The notes: generated from the letters alone by a model not told the origin. DNA of 64,000 nt from Prochlorococcus sp. AG-418-G18 (GCA_003214215.1 QCLX01000003.1:21360-85359), one strand, 5' to 3'. Counted from the first letter of the stretch, positions 10,099-20,164 are shown. Program-made: numbers and translations.

Positions 10099-10437
10099 AT
10101 GAAAAATTCAAGAAAAATTGATTCTCCTAAAAGGTCGATAATTGATAAACCGAAAAAAAGATTAGTCAATTCTGATTCTCACGATAACGAAAATAGTGAT
10201 GTTTTGGTATCAGCTGTAATTAGTCCATATTTATTAACTCATCTTCACCATATTCTTCAGCAGTCTGAGTATTATGCCCAAAAAGATGGTAGAAAATCTC
10301 ACGCAGCTAACTTTGCGAAACTAAGAAAAGTTTTATGTCTAGACGCAAGAAGTATGGCGGATGCCTCTGCAAAAGAGATAAAAGATGTGGATAATGATTT
10401 ATCTAATAATAAATATAATGAACAAAATGTAGCTTGA
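10099..10437 (+). CDS. Conserved hypothetical protein
   Basis: ORF with ATG at 10099 (MKNSRKIDSPKRS); no domain recognised. Confidence 0.6.
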   Translation: MKNSRKIDSPKRSIIDKPKKRLVNSDSHDNENSDVLVSAVISPYLLTHLHHILQQSEYYAQKDGRKSHAANFAKLRKVLCLDARSMADASAKEIKDVDNDLSNNKYNEQNVA

Positions 10438-10471
10438 AGTAATAATCTATTTATAAATAGATTTTAAAACC

Positions 10472-10702
10472 ATGTCCAGTAATGCTGAAAAGCTCTATAA
10501 GTTAATAGCCAACGATTCCAAAAAGAAACAAATTCTGTTTATGACAGCCTTAACTAATCCCAAAAAAGCCCTAGATAAAATATGCGAAATTGGTAACGAC
10601 TTAAATATGTCTGTGACTAAAGAAGAGGTTATTGAATATTTGAGTACTATTGATGATGAGGCAACTAAAATGTGGTTAATCAAGGCTCGAGGAGGTCTTT
10701 AG
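10472..10702 (+). CDS. Small Nif11-leader-like protein, unknown function
   Basis: LYKLIANDSKKKQILFMTALTNPKKALDKICEIGNDLNMSVTKEEVIEYL matches Nif11 spacing (Lxx-D-xxLxxxL-x-P-xxAxxIA-x-G-x-hhxEEh); ends ARGGL. Confidence 0.6.
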   Translation: MSSNAEKLYKLIANDSKKKQILFMTALTNPKKALDKICEIGNDLNMSVTKEEVIEYLSTIDDEATKMWLIKARGGL

Positions 10703-10856
10703 GAAAAGGTTTCGAATAATTATCATTTTGATTAGGAATAGGTTTTATTCTTTTGTTGTAGCCACCTCCACCAGCCAAAGTCCAAAAAAACCAATAACTT
10801 GGAATTGCAAGAGCTGCAGCTATGAAAATCACTACAATTTGTTCTATTCTTTTCAT
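10680..10856 (-). CDS. Small single-pass membrane protein (58 aa), unknown function
   Basis: Absent from ORF track; MKRIEQIVVIFIAAALAIPSYWFFWTLAGGGGYNKRIKPIPNQNDNYSKPFPKDLLEP; N-terminal hydrophobic helix; fills an otherwise empty gap. Confidence 0.55.
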   Translation of the reverse strand: MKRIEQIVVIFIAAALAIPSYWFFWTLAGGGGYNKRIKPIPNQNDNYSKPFPKDLLEP

Positions 10857-10928
10857 AATTTAATATTATTCCACAAAATATTTTTTAGTAAATAAGCCAC
10901 AGATTTTGTAAATTCTATTTTTAAAACA

Positions 10929-12554
10929 GTGATTAGATTTGAAGGTGTAAGCAAAATTTATTCTACAGATGTTGTTTTAAAAAATATTAGTTGGGAAATT
11001 AAGAAAGGAGAAAAAGTTGGCTTAGTTGGTTCTAATGGTGCAGGTAAATCAACCCAATTTAAGATTTTAATTGGAGAGGAAGAGCAAACAAGTGGAACGA
11101 TTATTAAAGAGGGAAATCCTAAAATTGCCCATTTAAAGCAAGAGTTTGATTGTAATTTGAATTTTTCAGTAAGACAGGAATTAGAAAGTTCTTTTAAAGA
11201 TATACAAATTGTTGCCATTAAACTTTTAGAAATTGAGAATAAAATGAAATCGTTGGATATAAAAAAAAATTCCGATGAACTTGAAATATTTGTAAATCAA
11301 CTCGCAAAATATCAAGCAAAATTTGAAGCTTTAGGTGGTTATAAAATGCAATCTGATGTAGAAAAAATATTACCAAAATTAGGCTTTTCTATAGAAGATG
11401 CTGATAAATTAGTTGGCAATTTCTCAGGTGGATGGCAGATGAAAGTTGCACTTGGAAAAATAATCTTACAAAAACCTGATTTACTTTTACTGGATGAACC
11501 AACCAATCATTTAGATTTAGAAACTATTTTTTGGTTGGAAGAATATCTATTATCGCTTAAAATTGCTGTTGTTATAATCAGCCATGATAGATATTTCTTA
11601 GATAAATTATGTAAAAAAATAATTTTTGTAGATAGAGGAACATCTGAAACATATAATGGGAACTATTCTTTTTTTATCGAACAGAAATCTTTGAATGAAG
11701 AATCACAAAATAAGTCATATCAATTACAACAAAAAGAAATTGACTTACAGAAGAGGTATATAGATAGATTTAGAGCTAGTGCAACTAGAAGTTCTCAAGC
11801 AAAGAGTAGAGAAAAACAATTAAAAAAGATTTCTAAAATTGAGGCTCCCATAGCAAAATCAAAAAGTCCTGTTTTTAATTTTCCAGAGTGCCCTCGCTCA
11901 GGAAAATTAGTTCTAAATATCAAAAATTTGTCTCATAGTTTCGAGGATAAAATTCTTTTTTTAGATATTAATTTAAAGATTTCTTCTGGGGAGAAAATAG
12001 CAATATTGGGACCTAATGGCTCCGGCAAATCTACATTGCTTAAAATTATTATGAAAAAAATATCTCCTGAAATTGGAGAAATTAATCTTGGTAAACATAA
12101 TATAATTACTAGCTATTATGAACAGAATCAGGCTGAAGCACTTTCACTTGACGAAAGGGTTATTGATTTAATATGTAATGAGTCTCCAGAATGGTCCCAA
12201 AAAAAAGTTAGAACATTTTTAGGGGGTTTTGGCTTTCAAAATGAAACTGTTTTTAAATATATTAAACAACTCAGTGGGGGAGAAAAGGCAAGATTAGCAT
12301 TGGCGCTCATGATTATTAATCCTAGTAATTTCCTTCTTTTGGACGAACCAACTAATCATTTGGATCTGCAATCTAAAGAAAACTTAGAATTAGCAATTAA
12401 AAATTATAAAGGTTCATTATTAATCATTTCTCATGATCGGTATTTTATTTCAAAGGTTGCAAATAGAATTATTGAAATTAAAGATTCAAAGTTGTTTTCA
12501 TATGATGGTAATTATGAATATTTTTTAGAAAAAACTCGAAGCCAAAAAATTTGA
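10929..12554 (+). CDS. ABC-F family ATPase (Uup/EttA-like)
   Basis: Two ABC domains (GSNGAGKSTQFK, LDEPTNHLDLETIFWLEEYL; GPNGSGKSTLLK, LSGGEKARLALA, LDEPTNHLDLQS); GTG start; no TM segments. Confidence 0.9.
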   Translation: MIRFEGVSKIYSTDVVLKNISWEIKKGEKVGLVGSNGAGKSTQFKILIGEEEQTSGTIIKEGNPKIAHLKQEFDCNLNFSVRQELESSFKDIQIVAIKLLEIENKMKSLDIKKNSDELEIFVNQLAKYQAKFEALGGYKMQSDVEKILPKLGFSIEDADKLVGNFSGGWQMKVALGKIILQKPDLLLLDEPTNHLDLETIFWLEEYLLSLKIAVVIISHDRYFLDKLCKKIIFVDRGTSETYNGNYSFFIEQKSLNEESQNKSYQLQQKEIDLQKRYIDRFRASATRSSQAKSREKQLKKISKIEAPIAKSKSPVFNFPECPRSGKLVLNIKNLSHSFEDKILFLDINLKISSGEKIAILGPNGSGKSTLLKIIMKKISPEIGEINLGKHNIITSYYEQNQAEALSLDERVIDLICNESPEWSQKKVRTFLGGFGFQNETVFKYIKQLSGGEKARLALALMIINPSNFLLLDEPTNHLDLQSKENLELAIKNYKGSLLIISHDRYFISKVANRIIEIKDSKLFSYDGNYEYFLEKTRSQKI

Positions 12555-12665
12555 TTACTTTTAATAAAATTTACAATTGGCTAAGTAAGATCACTCATTT
12601 ATCTTTACATAGTTTACCGTCCTTGATTAATCTTAAAAATACAAAAACAGGTTTTAATAATTGAA

Positions 12666-12809
12666 ATGAAAAATTACGATTTCCAAGAAAAACATTTTCA
12701 AATTTCTGATCCTATTGAAAGTTATTTTGAATGTATTACTTCCTGCGATATAAGGGATGGTATTTGTATTTCTAGGTGTGTGGAATTACTTAAAGAGAAT
12801 AATGATTGA
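12666..12809 (+). CDS. Small twin-CX3C protein (47 aa), unknown function
   Basis: Absent from ORF track; MKNYDFQEKHFQISDPIESYFECITSCDIRDGICISRCVELLKENND. Confidence 0.6.
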   Translation: MKNYDFQEKHFQISDPIESYFECITSCDIRDGICISRCVELLKENND

Positions 12810-12814
12810 AACTT

Positions 12815-13969
12815 TTAGTAATTTTGTAAATTTGTGATATCAGTTGGTTTTAAACTTAATTTAATAAATTTATTTCTACGCTTTAATAATATATTTATTT
12901 GTTTTTTAATACCATTTTTACTTATTTGGTTAATAACGTCTGAAGCGGTTTCAATATCTTTATTACCAACTTTTATGATGATGTCATTTACTGTAATTCC
13001 ACTCTTTTCAGCTGGACTATTAGGTACAACAGAACCAACTTTTACGATTTTTTTATTTGTTTCAAAATTAGTTTCATCTATTAAGCTTATCCCAATCATA
13101 GGATGTATTGCTTTTCCGTAATTTATTAGTTGATAAGCAATTTCTTTAGCTTTATTTATTGGGATTGCGAAACTTAGACCCGCTCCTGGACCTGATCTGA
13201 TTAAGGTATTAATGCCAATTACTTCTCCATTGACATTCAAGAGTGGACCTCCAGAATTTCCAGGATTAATGGCAGCATCTGTTTGAATCAGTTCAAGTTT
13301 TTTATCGTATATTCCTAATTGAGTGACATTTCTTTTTAGATTGCTAATAATGCCAAGTGTAACTGTGTTTTCAAGTCCGAATGGATTCCCAACTGCAATT
13401 GCCCAATCACCAACTTTAATTTTTGATGAATCGCCAAATGGTGCTTTTGGCCAAGGTCCTTTTCCTTCAATTTTAAGAACAGCTAAATCAGTAAAAACGT
13501 CTTGACCTATTAGTTTTGCTTTTAATTTTTTGCCGTTGGTTAAACCAACAATTACATTATCCGATCCACTCACCACATGAGCGTTAGTCATTACAAGTCC
13601 GTCTGCAAAAATAAATCCACTTCCTTGGTTTTGCTCAATCCTTGGTTGATTTTCGTTGTATAAATCTAGACCAAAAAATCTTTCAAAATATGGGTCTAGA
13701 AATAGTTGAGAATTTCTTGGTAATTTTCTTTTTTTTATATATCTTTGTGTATCAATTGTTACTACAGAAGAACCAGTTCGTTCTACAGCTTTAGTTATAA
13801 AAGATTTATTTGAATAAAGATTAACTTGATTAAATTTTGTTTTAGTTAATGGCTGGGAAATTATATTTGCTGGGCAAAATAAACCAATAGTAATTGCTGA
13901 AGAGAATAATAATTGGTTGTATTTTTTCAATTTTGTTTGTCTTATGTTCTTCCAATACATTAAATACAT
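12815..13969 (-). CDS. HtrA/Deg-family trypsin-like serine protease with PDZ domain
   Basis: TNAHVVSGSDNV, FTDLAVLKIEG, DAAINPGNSGGPLLNVNGEVIG, C-terminal PDZ. Confidence 0.9.
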   Translation of the reverse strand: MYLMYWKNIRQTKLKKYNQLLFSSAITIGLFCPANIISQPLTKTKFNQVNLYSNKSFITKAVERTGSSVVTIDTQRYIKKRKLPRNSQLFLDPYFERFFGLDLYNENQPRIEQNQGSGFIFADGLVMTNAHVVSGSDNVIVGLTNGKKLKAKLIGQDVFTDLAVLKIEGKGPWPKAPFGDSSKIKVGDWAIAVGNPFGLENTVTLGIISNLKRNVTQLGIYDKKLELIQTDAAINPGNSGGPLLNVNGEVIGINTLIRSGPGAGLSFAIPINKAKEIAYQLINYGKAIHPMIGISLIDETNFETNKKIVKVGSVVPNSPAEKSGITVNDIIIKVGNKDIETASDVINQISKNGIKKQINILLKRRNKFIKLSLKPTDITNLQNY

Positions 13970-14101
13970 ATCTTCAATGTACTTTTAATATAACTACTAA
14001 AAAAATAAATTTATCCTAAAGAGTATTTATAAACTTAAAATAGCTAATTTTCTTTTTTTCGGGCTATGATAATAAATATATCTTTTTGATTTATAAGTGT
14101 A

Positions 14102-14365
14102 ATGTCATTACTATTTCCAATTTTATACTCTGCAGCATTAACATATCTAGTCTGGAAAGCTTTTAAAGTTATGTCTAATGGTTGGAATATATCTGGTTCA
14201 GAAAGAAAACGTTACAGTAATTATAGTTTTAAACAAAAAAACTACACAATACATCCAGAACTTTTAGATAAATCAGGCAACATAACAGAAGAGGAGTTAT
14301 TAACAGTAAGATTTTCAAATGATAATGACTCTTCCCTTGAAGAAAAGGGTTCAACTACTGATTAA
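14102..14365 (+). CDS. Conserved cyanobacterial small membrane protein (DUF2973-like)
   Basis: MSLLFPILYSAALTYLVWKAFKVM N-terminal TM, followed by ...YTIHPELLDKSGNITEEELLTVRF. Confidence 0.6.
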   Translation: MSLLFPILYSAALTYLVWKAFKVMSNGWNISGSERKRYSNYSFKQKNYTIHPELLDKSGNITEEELLTVRFSNDNDSSLEEKGSTTD

Positions 14366-14390
14366 TCGAATCAAATTTTAAGGAAGAAAA

Positions 14391-14774
14391 TTGGAATTAA
14401 GAACTAAAATTGTCTCAGCGGTCATAAGATCTCTTAAGTTACCACCAAGGTTTCGTTTAAAAATGGTTAAGGAAGATCCTGTTAGGCTTGAACTAAGTCT
14501 TACTCCTTCTTACGGTAAAAATCCAGTTATTGTTGGTTTAGTAGAGTCTTTAGACCTAGTTGCGCGAAGAGATCGAGAGGGCAGATTACCCAGAGACCTA
14601 CAAGGAACTTGGGATTGGACAGTAAGGCATGGTAAGGTCACTACTGGAGGATGGAATCCTATGCTAAAAGAAGCATTGCAAACAATGTTTGATACAGGAT
14701 TGCCAGCTATTGTATATGAGGAATTAACTGGAGATGAATATCGACCAGTAGATGGTGTTAGACATATTAAATAA
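14391..14774 (+). CDS. Conserved cyanobacterial hypothetical protein
   Basis: Intact ORF, TTG start, MELRTKIVSAVIRSLKLPPRFRLKMVKEDPVRLELSLTPSYGKNPVIVGLVESLDLV. Confidence 0.65.
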   Translation: MELRTKIVSAVIRSLKLPPRFRLKMVKEDPVRLELSLTPSYGKNPVIVGLVESLDLVARRDREGRLPRDLQGTWDWTVRHGKVTTGGWNPMLKEALQTMFDTGLPAIVYEELTGDEYRPVDGVRHIK

Positions 14775-14843
14775 ATAATTTATGATTTATCATAAATTCT
14801 TCCTTAAAACGTTAAAATAAATTGATAGATAATTTAGCTAATT

Positions 14844-14990
14844 ATGAATGATGAAAATCAACAAAGATTTGGCTTTGTAAATTTTGCTGAAACCTGGAAT
14901 GGTCGTATGGCTATGATGGGTATTTTGATTGGTCTTGGCACTGAATTAATTACTGGACAAAGTATTCTTCGACAAATTGGAATAGGTTAA
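14844..14990 (+). CDS. hli: High-light-inducible / LHC-like protein
   Basis: Absent from ORF track; 48 aa MNDENQQRFGFVNFAETWNGRMAMMGILIGLGTELITGQSILRQIGIG with the ETWNGRMAMMG chlorophyll-binding motif. Confidence 0.9.
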   Translation: MNDENQQRFGFVNFAETWNGRMAMMGILIGLGTELITGQSILRQIGIG

Positions 14991-14994
14991 ATTT

Positions 14995-15336
14995 TTATTT
15001 TACTTCTTCAGCCTTTACTTCAATGGTACTCTCGCTAGGCTTTTTATCTGATTGATTTTTTTTATTAATACCCTCTAAGTCTGCTCCACAGTTGATGCAG
15101 GTGGCATTTTCACCAAAAGATAATGCACCACAACTACTACATGTATTAATTTTCGACTTGTAAGAATTAAAACCTATATATATTAAAAGTAATAATAAAA
15201 GAGGAATTAGAAATAAGAGCAGTATGATATTGCCAAGAAAGCTTATGATAAAGTTAATTCCAAAAATTGGAATAACCAACAGCATTATTAATAAATAAGT
15301 AATCAAATTTTTATTAGCTTTAAGAAAATAGTACAT
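14995..15336 (-). CDS. Membrane protein with zinc-ribbon, hypothetical
   Basis: Two hydrophobic segments and CSSCGALSFGENATCINCGADL. Confidence 0.6.
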   Translation of the reverse strand: MYYFLKANKNLITYLLIMLLVIPIFGINFIISFLGNIILLLFLIPLLLLLLIYIGFNSYKSKINTCSSCGALSFGENATCINCGADLEGINKKNQSDKKPSESTIEVKAEEVK

Positions 15337-15344
15337 TGAAGTTT

Positions 15345-16277
15345 TTAAAATCTCTTTTGTCTTTTCTTATTTACTAAGGACATACTAGCAATGACAACGC
15401 TCCAACACTGTCCAAAATATAGAATAACTCCTAGCAGCCAAACCCATAAAGTGAGGACAAGAAAACCTCCAATAAAGCCATATGCTTGAAACCTTGTACC
15501 AAGTGAGAGAATACTTTTACTAACTGCCAAGTTCAATGTAGTTAGGCCAATTCCGATAAGAAAAGATCCAGGTAAAAGTGGTCTCAAAGGAACTTTTCTA
15601 CTAGGTAAAAGGGCTTGTAATAAAAGAGCCATTAGAGAAAATCCAATTAATGGTATTGCAAATTGACCAACTTGTAATAGGGGCAACTTTAGCAATAAAT
15701 CAGAAATTAAATTATTTGATTCTGAAAGATTTTCTAATACATTGCTTGGGATCATTCTAAGATTTGCACTAATTTGATCTAATACCATTAAAAATCCTAT
15801 GAAGAATACTATTAAAAAAGCTTCAACTCGATTTCGCAGGAACCTTGAAGCTTGCTCTCGCCAAGCAGCATTAGCTTTTTTAGAAGGCAGTTCGTCTTCC
15901 CATAGTCTATCTGCACCTCTTTGGAGAGATAAATATGCATTTCCTGCTGTAAATAGCAAAAACATAGCTCCTAGAATTCCTGCTCCAAAACCTTGATCAA
16001 TTAAATTAAATAATGTAGTTTCTACTAATTCAACTACTGAAGGAGGCAAAACTTGAGCCGCAATAGAAATTATTTGTTGATCTAATCCCTCTTGTTTTCC
16101 TAGGAACCATGATGCTATTGAAAGAGAAATTAGAAGAATAGGAAAAAATGATTGTAGTGTGTAGTAAGCAAATGCAGCACTTAAGTCGATACAATCAGAT
16201 CTGCTCCATCTTTCGCAAGCTCCCCATAAACTTTTCAGTATCCATGTTGAGCTGCGCTGCATATTTATTTTCTTCAA
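15345..16277 (-). CDS. YihY/BrkB family inner membrane protein
   Basis: DLSAAFAYYTLQSFFPILLISLSIASWFLG, LPSRKVPLRPLLPGSFLIGIG, AYGFIGGFLVLTLWVWL. Confidence 0.85.
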   Translation of the reverse strand: MKKINMQRSSTWILKSLWGACERWSRSDCIDLSAAFAYYTLQSFFPILLISLSIASWFLGKQEGLDQQIISIAAQVLPPSVVELVETTLFNLIDQGFGAGILGAMFLLFTAGNAYLSLQRGADRLWEDELPSKKANAAWREQASRFLRNRVEAFLIVFFIGFLMVLDQISANLRMIPSNVLENLSESNNLISDLLLKLPLLQVGQFAIPLIGFSLMALLLQALLPSRKVPLRPLLPGSFLIGIGLTTLNLAVSKSILSLGTRFQAYGFIGGFLVLTLWVWLLGVILYFGQCWSVVIASMSLVNKKRQKRF

Positions 16278-16351
16278 ATATTTGTCTTAATGTATTTTTT
16301 TATTGTATCTAATTAAGAAATTTTTCAAGCAATTATTTCTTTATGATGCAA

Positions 16352-17167
16352 CTATTTCTCCAATATTAAATTACCCCATGGCTTTAATATTTCTTTTTTT
16401 TCTAGAGATCTACCAGCAATTAATGGGAAATTAACATCGCTCAAGTTTTGACCTGATACTAAATTCAAAGGATTTGTTTCTAACCATTCTATACAACAAT
16501 TGAGTTCTTCTAGTAGCAGCCATGCTGCTGCAATATCCCATATCTTAGGGGTTGATTCTATTGCTCCGAAAGTTTGTCCCATAGCTACACTAGTAAGATT
16601 TAAACTCGATACACCTAAGAGTCTGATTTTTCCAGGAAATACTGAGTTTGGTTTTTTTTGTAAAATTTTTATTGATCTACTACACAAAGAAACGCATTCA
16701 CTTTGATGATTATTATGGCTAGGATCTATTTTCTGGTTATTTAACCAAACCCCTTTACCTTTAATGGATACAAACTTTTTTTTCAATGTAGGAATTATTA
16801 AAAAAGAGGATTGCGGTTTACCATAAACGAACCTTGCTACTGATATAGACCAGTAAGGAATACCTGCAGCAAAATTTGTTGTCCCATCGAGTGGATCGAC
16901 GACCCAATAAGCTTTTGAGTTTGGAATTAACTTTTGCCCTTCTTCACTAAGGACGCCCTCACCTGGAGCTATTGAAGCTAAGCCATCTACGATTGTTTTG
17001 TCACTCCATAAATCACAACTTGTTAATAATGATCCATCTGCTTTATTGCTGGCATTAATATTTCCAAAATCTTCTTTTTGACGTTTACTTACTAATTCAA
17101 ATAAAGAATCTAATTCACTTAGTTGCTTATTAGTTAAATTTGGTGGATTCATCTTGGGATATTGCAA
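16352..17167 (-). CDS. Inositol monophosphatase family protein
   Basis: VLSEEG, WVVDPLDGTTNFAAGIPYWSISVA, PKIWDIAAAWLLLEE. Confidence 0.88.
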   Translation of the reverse strand: MQYPKMNPPNLTNKQLSELDSLFELVSKRQKEDFGNINASNKADGSLLTSCDLWSDKTIVDGLASIAPGEGVLSEEGQKLIPNSKAYWVVDPLDGTTNFAAGIPYWSISVARFVYGKPQSSFLIIPTLKKKFVSIKGKGVWLNNQKIDPSHNNHQSECVSLCSRSIKILQKKPNSVFPGKIRLLGVSSLNLTSVAMGQTFGAIESTPKIWDIAAAWLLLEELNCCIEWLETNPLNLVSGQNLSDVNFPLIAGRSLEKKEILKPWGNLILEK

Positions 17168-18585
17168 ATAGATTCTGTTTGCTTAATCGTATTATCGTTA
17201 TCTAAACAGTTATTACTTATTTCAAGAAAAGTTAATCTTTCTAATTCATCTAAATTCAAATTGTAATTATAAATTGCATTGATATTTTTCGATTTTGCAT
17301 CACTTAATTCTTTTTGTCTCACTAATATATCCTTTAAAGTTGATATTCCAACATCGTATCTCAGTCTTGCTAGCCTCAAAGACTCTTGTGTAGATAATAT
17401 TTCTTTTGAAGTTGATAAGATTTTTTCTTCATTTAATTTTAAATTTAAGTAAGCTTTAGTGATATTTGTTTTTAGAACTCTTTTAAGATTGTTAAAAGAA
17501 TATTCTTCGCCTTTTGCTTGAGATTTTCTTGATTTGTATGATTTTTTGTTTTGACCACCATTAAAAATATTCCATGATAAATTTAAGCTTATTGTATTTG
17601 AATAAGAGGAACCATATTCGTTAGGATCTATTTCAATTGCCAGAGAATCACCTTTGGTGAATGCACTTGATAATGAGTTACTGATATATATACTTGGCTT
17701 ATTTGAATTCAGGAAACTACTTCCCTCATTATCTTTTATTGATTTTTGAAGAGAAATGTTTTTTAAGGAGAGGTTGCTTTCAAGACCATTTTTTATATTT
17801 TTATTTAATTTATGATTCCAATAACCCAATAATTTTTGTTCTTTTTTAATTTCGAAATCTTTTTTGAGATTAAGAATTTCTTTAAGTGATATTTTGTCCA
17901 TTTGATGTTCAATTTTTTTCTCGTAAAGTGCTTGCTTGTCTCTCGACAGTTGAGCATCGGCTTCAAGTACTTCAAATTTTGTTCCGATACCAGCATCTAA
18001 TTTAGCTTGAGCATTTTCTAGACTTGTCCTAGATAAATCAAGAGCTGATTTCTTATTGACAATATCCTGAGATGACTTCTGGTATTTATGGTATCTAGTA
18101 CTAGCTTCTTGTATTAAGTCTTTTCTTTTAATCTCATAATTATTTTCTGCAATTTTTAAGTTCTCTCTGGCTATTTTGATTTCTGGACCTCTCAGCGGAT
18201 CGATTAAATCCCATCTGATATTAAGTGAGGGGTTAACGGAAAATTGAGAAGTTTTTGTAGTATTTGAATTACTATTATAATTTCGACCAGCAATATATTT
18301 CGGCAATCCATTCGCTTGTAAATCTATTGAAGGGTACCTCTTAGCAATTTTGCTTGAAAGATTAAAACTCGAAGCATCTATTAATTCCTTTAAAGATTTA
18401 AGTTCATCATTATTATTGATAATGATATTCTTTATTTCCCGATGATCTATGAATATTTTATCTTCATTAATTCGTATAATTTCATCAATAAAATTATTGT
18501 TTTCGCTTAGTAGGGATTGTTGAAAAGTAACAAAGAAACTTAATGGTAGAAATAAAGTTGTATTTATTATCTTTCTAATCATCAT
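17149..18585 (-). CDS. TolC-family outer membrane efflux protein
   Basis: Signal-like N-terminus, two coiled-coil repeats with LRLARLRYDVGISTLKDILVRQKEL and LENAQAKLDAGIGTKFEVLEADAQLSRDKQ. Confidence 0.8.
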   Translation of the reverse strand: MMIRKIINTTLFLPLSFFVTFQQSLLSENNNFIDEIIRINEDKIFIDHREIKNIIINNNDELKSLKELIDASSFNLSSKIAKRYPSIDLQANGLPKYIAGRNYNSNSNTTKTSQFSVNPSLNIRWDLIDPLRGPEIKIARENLKIAENNYEIKRKDLIQEASTRYHKYQKSSQDIVNKKSALDLSRTSLENAQAKLDAGIGTKFEVLEADAQLSRDKQALYEKKIEHQMDKISLKEILNLKKDFEIKKEQKLLGYWNHKLNKNIKNGLESNLSLKNISLQKSIKDNEGSSFLNSNKPSIYISNSLSSAFTKGDSLAIEIDPNEYGSSYSNTISLNLSWNIFNGGQNKKSYKSRKSQAKGEEYSFNNLKRVLKTNITKAYLNLKLNEEKILSTSKEILSTQESLRLARLRYDVGISTLKDILVRQKELSDAKSKNINAIYNYNLNLDELERLTFLEISNNCLDNDNTIKQTESICNIPR

Positions 18586-19986
18586 TTAGAATTTTTTACT
18601 GCTGGTTATCCCAATTAGATTATTAATAATATCATTTGAATCATCTAGAACGTGAATTTTGGTATTTAATTGCTTTGCTACCTCTTTAATATTTTTGTCA
18701 TCTAAAAATAAATCAGTATTAAGTTTTAACATAATAGATGGTATGTAAACAGCTTCTCCTAAATCCTTATTTTTCAGCCCTTGAATTAGATCTTCTCCAG
18801 TAAGGAGACCTGTAACAACTTGATCTTGACCCCAATAAATACTTGGTAAACCATATAAATTAATTGTTAATCCATCAATTAAGTTTAATTTCTTAACTGT
18901 AGGAATAAGGGCTTCATAAACTAATTTACCAACAATCCAACTAACTTTTTTTGGCTTTTTTACTTTTTTGGGTAGGTTTTGAGTCTTCTCTCTTAATGTT
19001 TCTAGAAAGTTTCTAATAGTCCCAACTCCATTAGATTCTTGTGGCATATTTTCGTAGGTTTTGTAACTAGGTAAATTTGTACCAGCAATTAAGTACCATT
19101 CGTCTGCTAGCCAACAAAAACGAGTCCCAAGAGTATTTTGTAGAGAGGCTTGAATTCTCTCTACTTGTTTAATAGTTTTTTCTGCGTATTCTGGGCTTAT
19201 TGATTTCAATCCATCATTTTCAGGTCTAAATTTTGTAAGTCCTACAGGAACTATTGCAACTGAAAGTACTGTCTGAGAAGTTTTTTTGTAGAATTTAGCA
19301 AGTTCCAAAATTGATTTCTCAAGAATATCCCCATCATTTATATCTGGACAAACAACAATTTGAGCATGTATTTGAATAGAGTTTTTTTCAAACCACGAAA
19401 TTTGATCAAGTATCACGCCTGCTTTTTTATTTTTTAATAATTTTTCTCTTGTGGCGGGATCGGTAGCATGTACTGAAATAAAAAGTGGGGATAGTTTTTG
19501 CATAGCAATTCTTTCCCAGTCTTCTTTTTTTAAATTAGTAAGAGTTAGATAAGAGCCATATAGGAAACTTAATCTATAATCATCATCTTTTATATAAAGA
19601 CTTTTTCTTTTGCCACTTGGCTGTTGATCAATAAAACAAAATGGACATCTATTATTACATTGCTTGATTGAATCAAATAATGCATCTTTAAAATTTATAC
19701 CTAAATTAACGTCTTGATCTTTTTCAATATTTATATTGTGAATTTCATGATTTTTATCTAAAACTGATATGTCTAAAATTTCTTCACTAATTAGAATGTG
19801 ATAATCAATTAAATCTCTTGGTTTTTTCCCATTAATACTAATAATTGAATCACCTGATTCAAATCCTATTTCTTGAGCAATGGAATTAGCTTCAATACTT
19901 TCAATTTCTGCAGGGTTAATTCTATAAGTAATATTAGGAACCAAAAGATCATTGGGATCTTCTGTGTAATTAATTTCTTGCCACAC
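18586..19986 (-). CDS. PDZ/radical-SAM DUF512 protein (Fe-S oxidoreductase)
   Basis: PDZ-like N-terminus, CNNRCPFCFIDQQPSGKRKSLYIKDDDYRLSFLYGSYLTLTNL. Confidence 0.85.
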   Translation of the reverse strand: MWQEINYTEDPNDLLVPNITYRINPAEIESIEANSIAQEIGFESGDSIISINGKKPRDLIDYHILISEEILDISVLDKNHEIHNINIEKDQDVNLGINFKDALFDSIKQCNNRCPFCFIDQQPSGKRKSLYIKDDDYRLSFLYGSYLTLTNLKKEDWERIAMQKLSPLFISVHATDPATREKLLKNKKAGVILDQISWFEKNSIQIHAQIVVCPDINDGDILEKSILELAKFYKKTSQTVLSVAIVPVGLTKFRPENDGLKSISPEYAEKTIKQVERIQASLQNTLGTRFCWLADEWYLIAGTNLPSYKTYENMPQESNGVGTIRNFLETLREKTQNLPKKVKKPKKVSWIVGKLVYEALIPTVKKLNLIDGLTINLYGLPSIYWGQDQVVTGLLTGEDLIQGLKNKDLGEAVYIPSIMLKLNTDLFLDDKNIKEVAKQLNTKIHVLDDSNDIINNLIGITSSKKF

Positions 19987-20164
19987 AATTTAAGACCAAA
20001 TACTCTTATTTATATTTATTCTAAACTTATATATGACTCAAAGTGTATTAAATACTTTTAAAAAACTAAATATAGGTATGAAATTATGGGCCTTTAATTT
20101 ATTAAAATATGGCATTCGCAGTTTTCTAAAACACTATTTAGATTAATTAAAATAAACTTTTTCA

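Noticed and set aside
9679-10437. Toxin-antitoxin pair (RHH + divergent ORF)
   Set aside because: Divergent arrangement, and the partner lacks any recognisable toxin motif; RHH alone is insufficient.
12834-13505. Plus-strand ORFs opposite htrA (12834-13121, 13323-13505)
   Set aside because: Antisense to a conserved protease; hydrophobicity is a by-product of the complementary strand.
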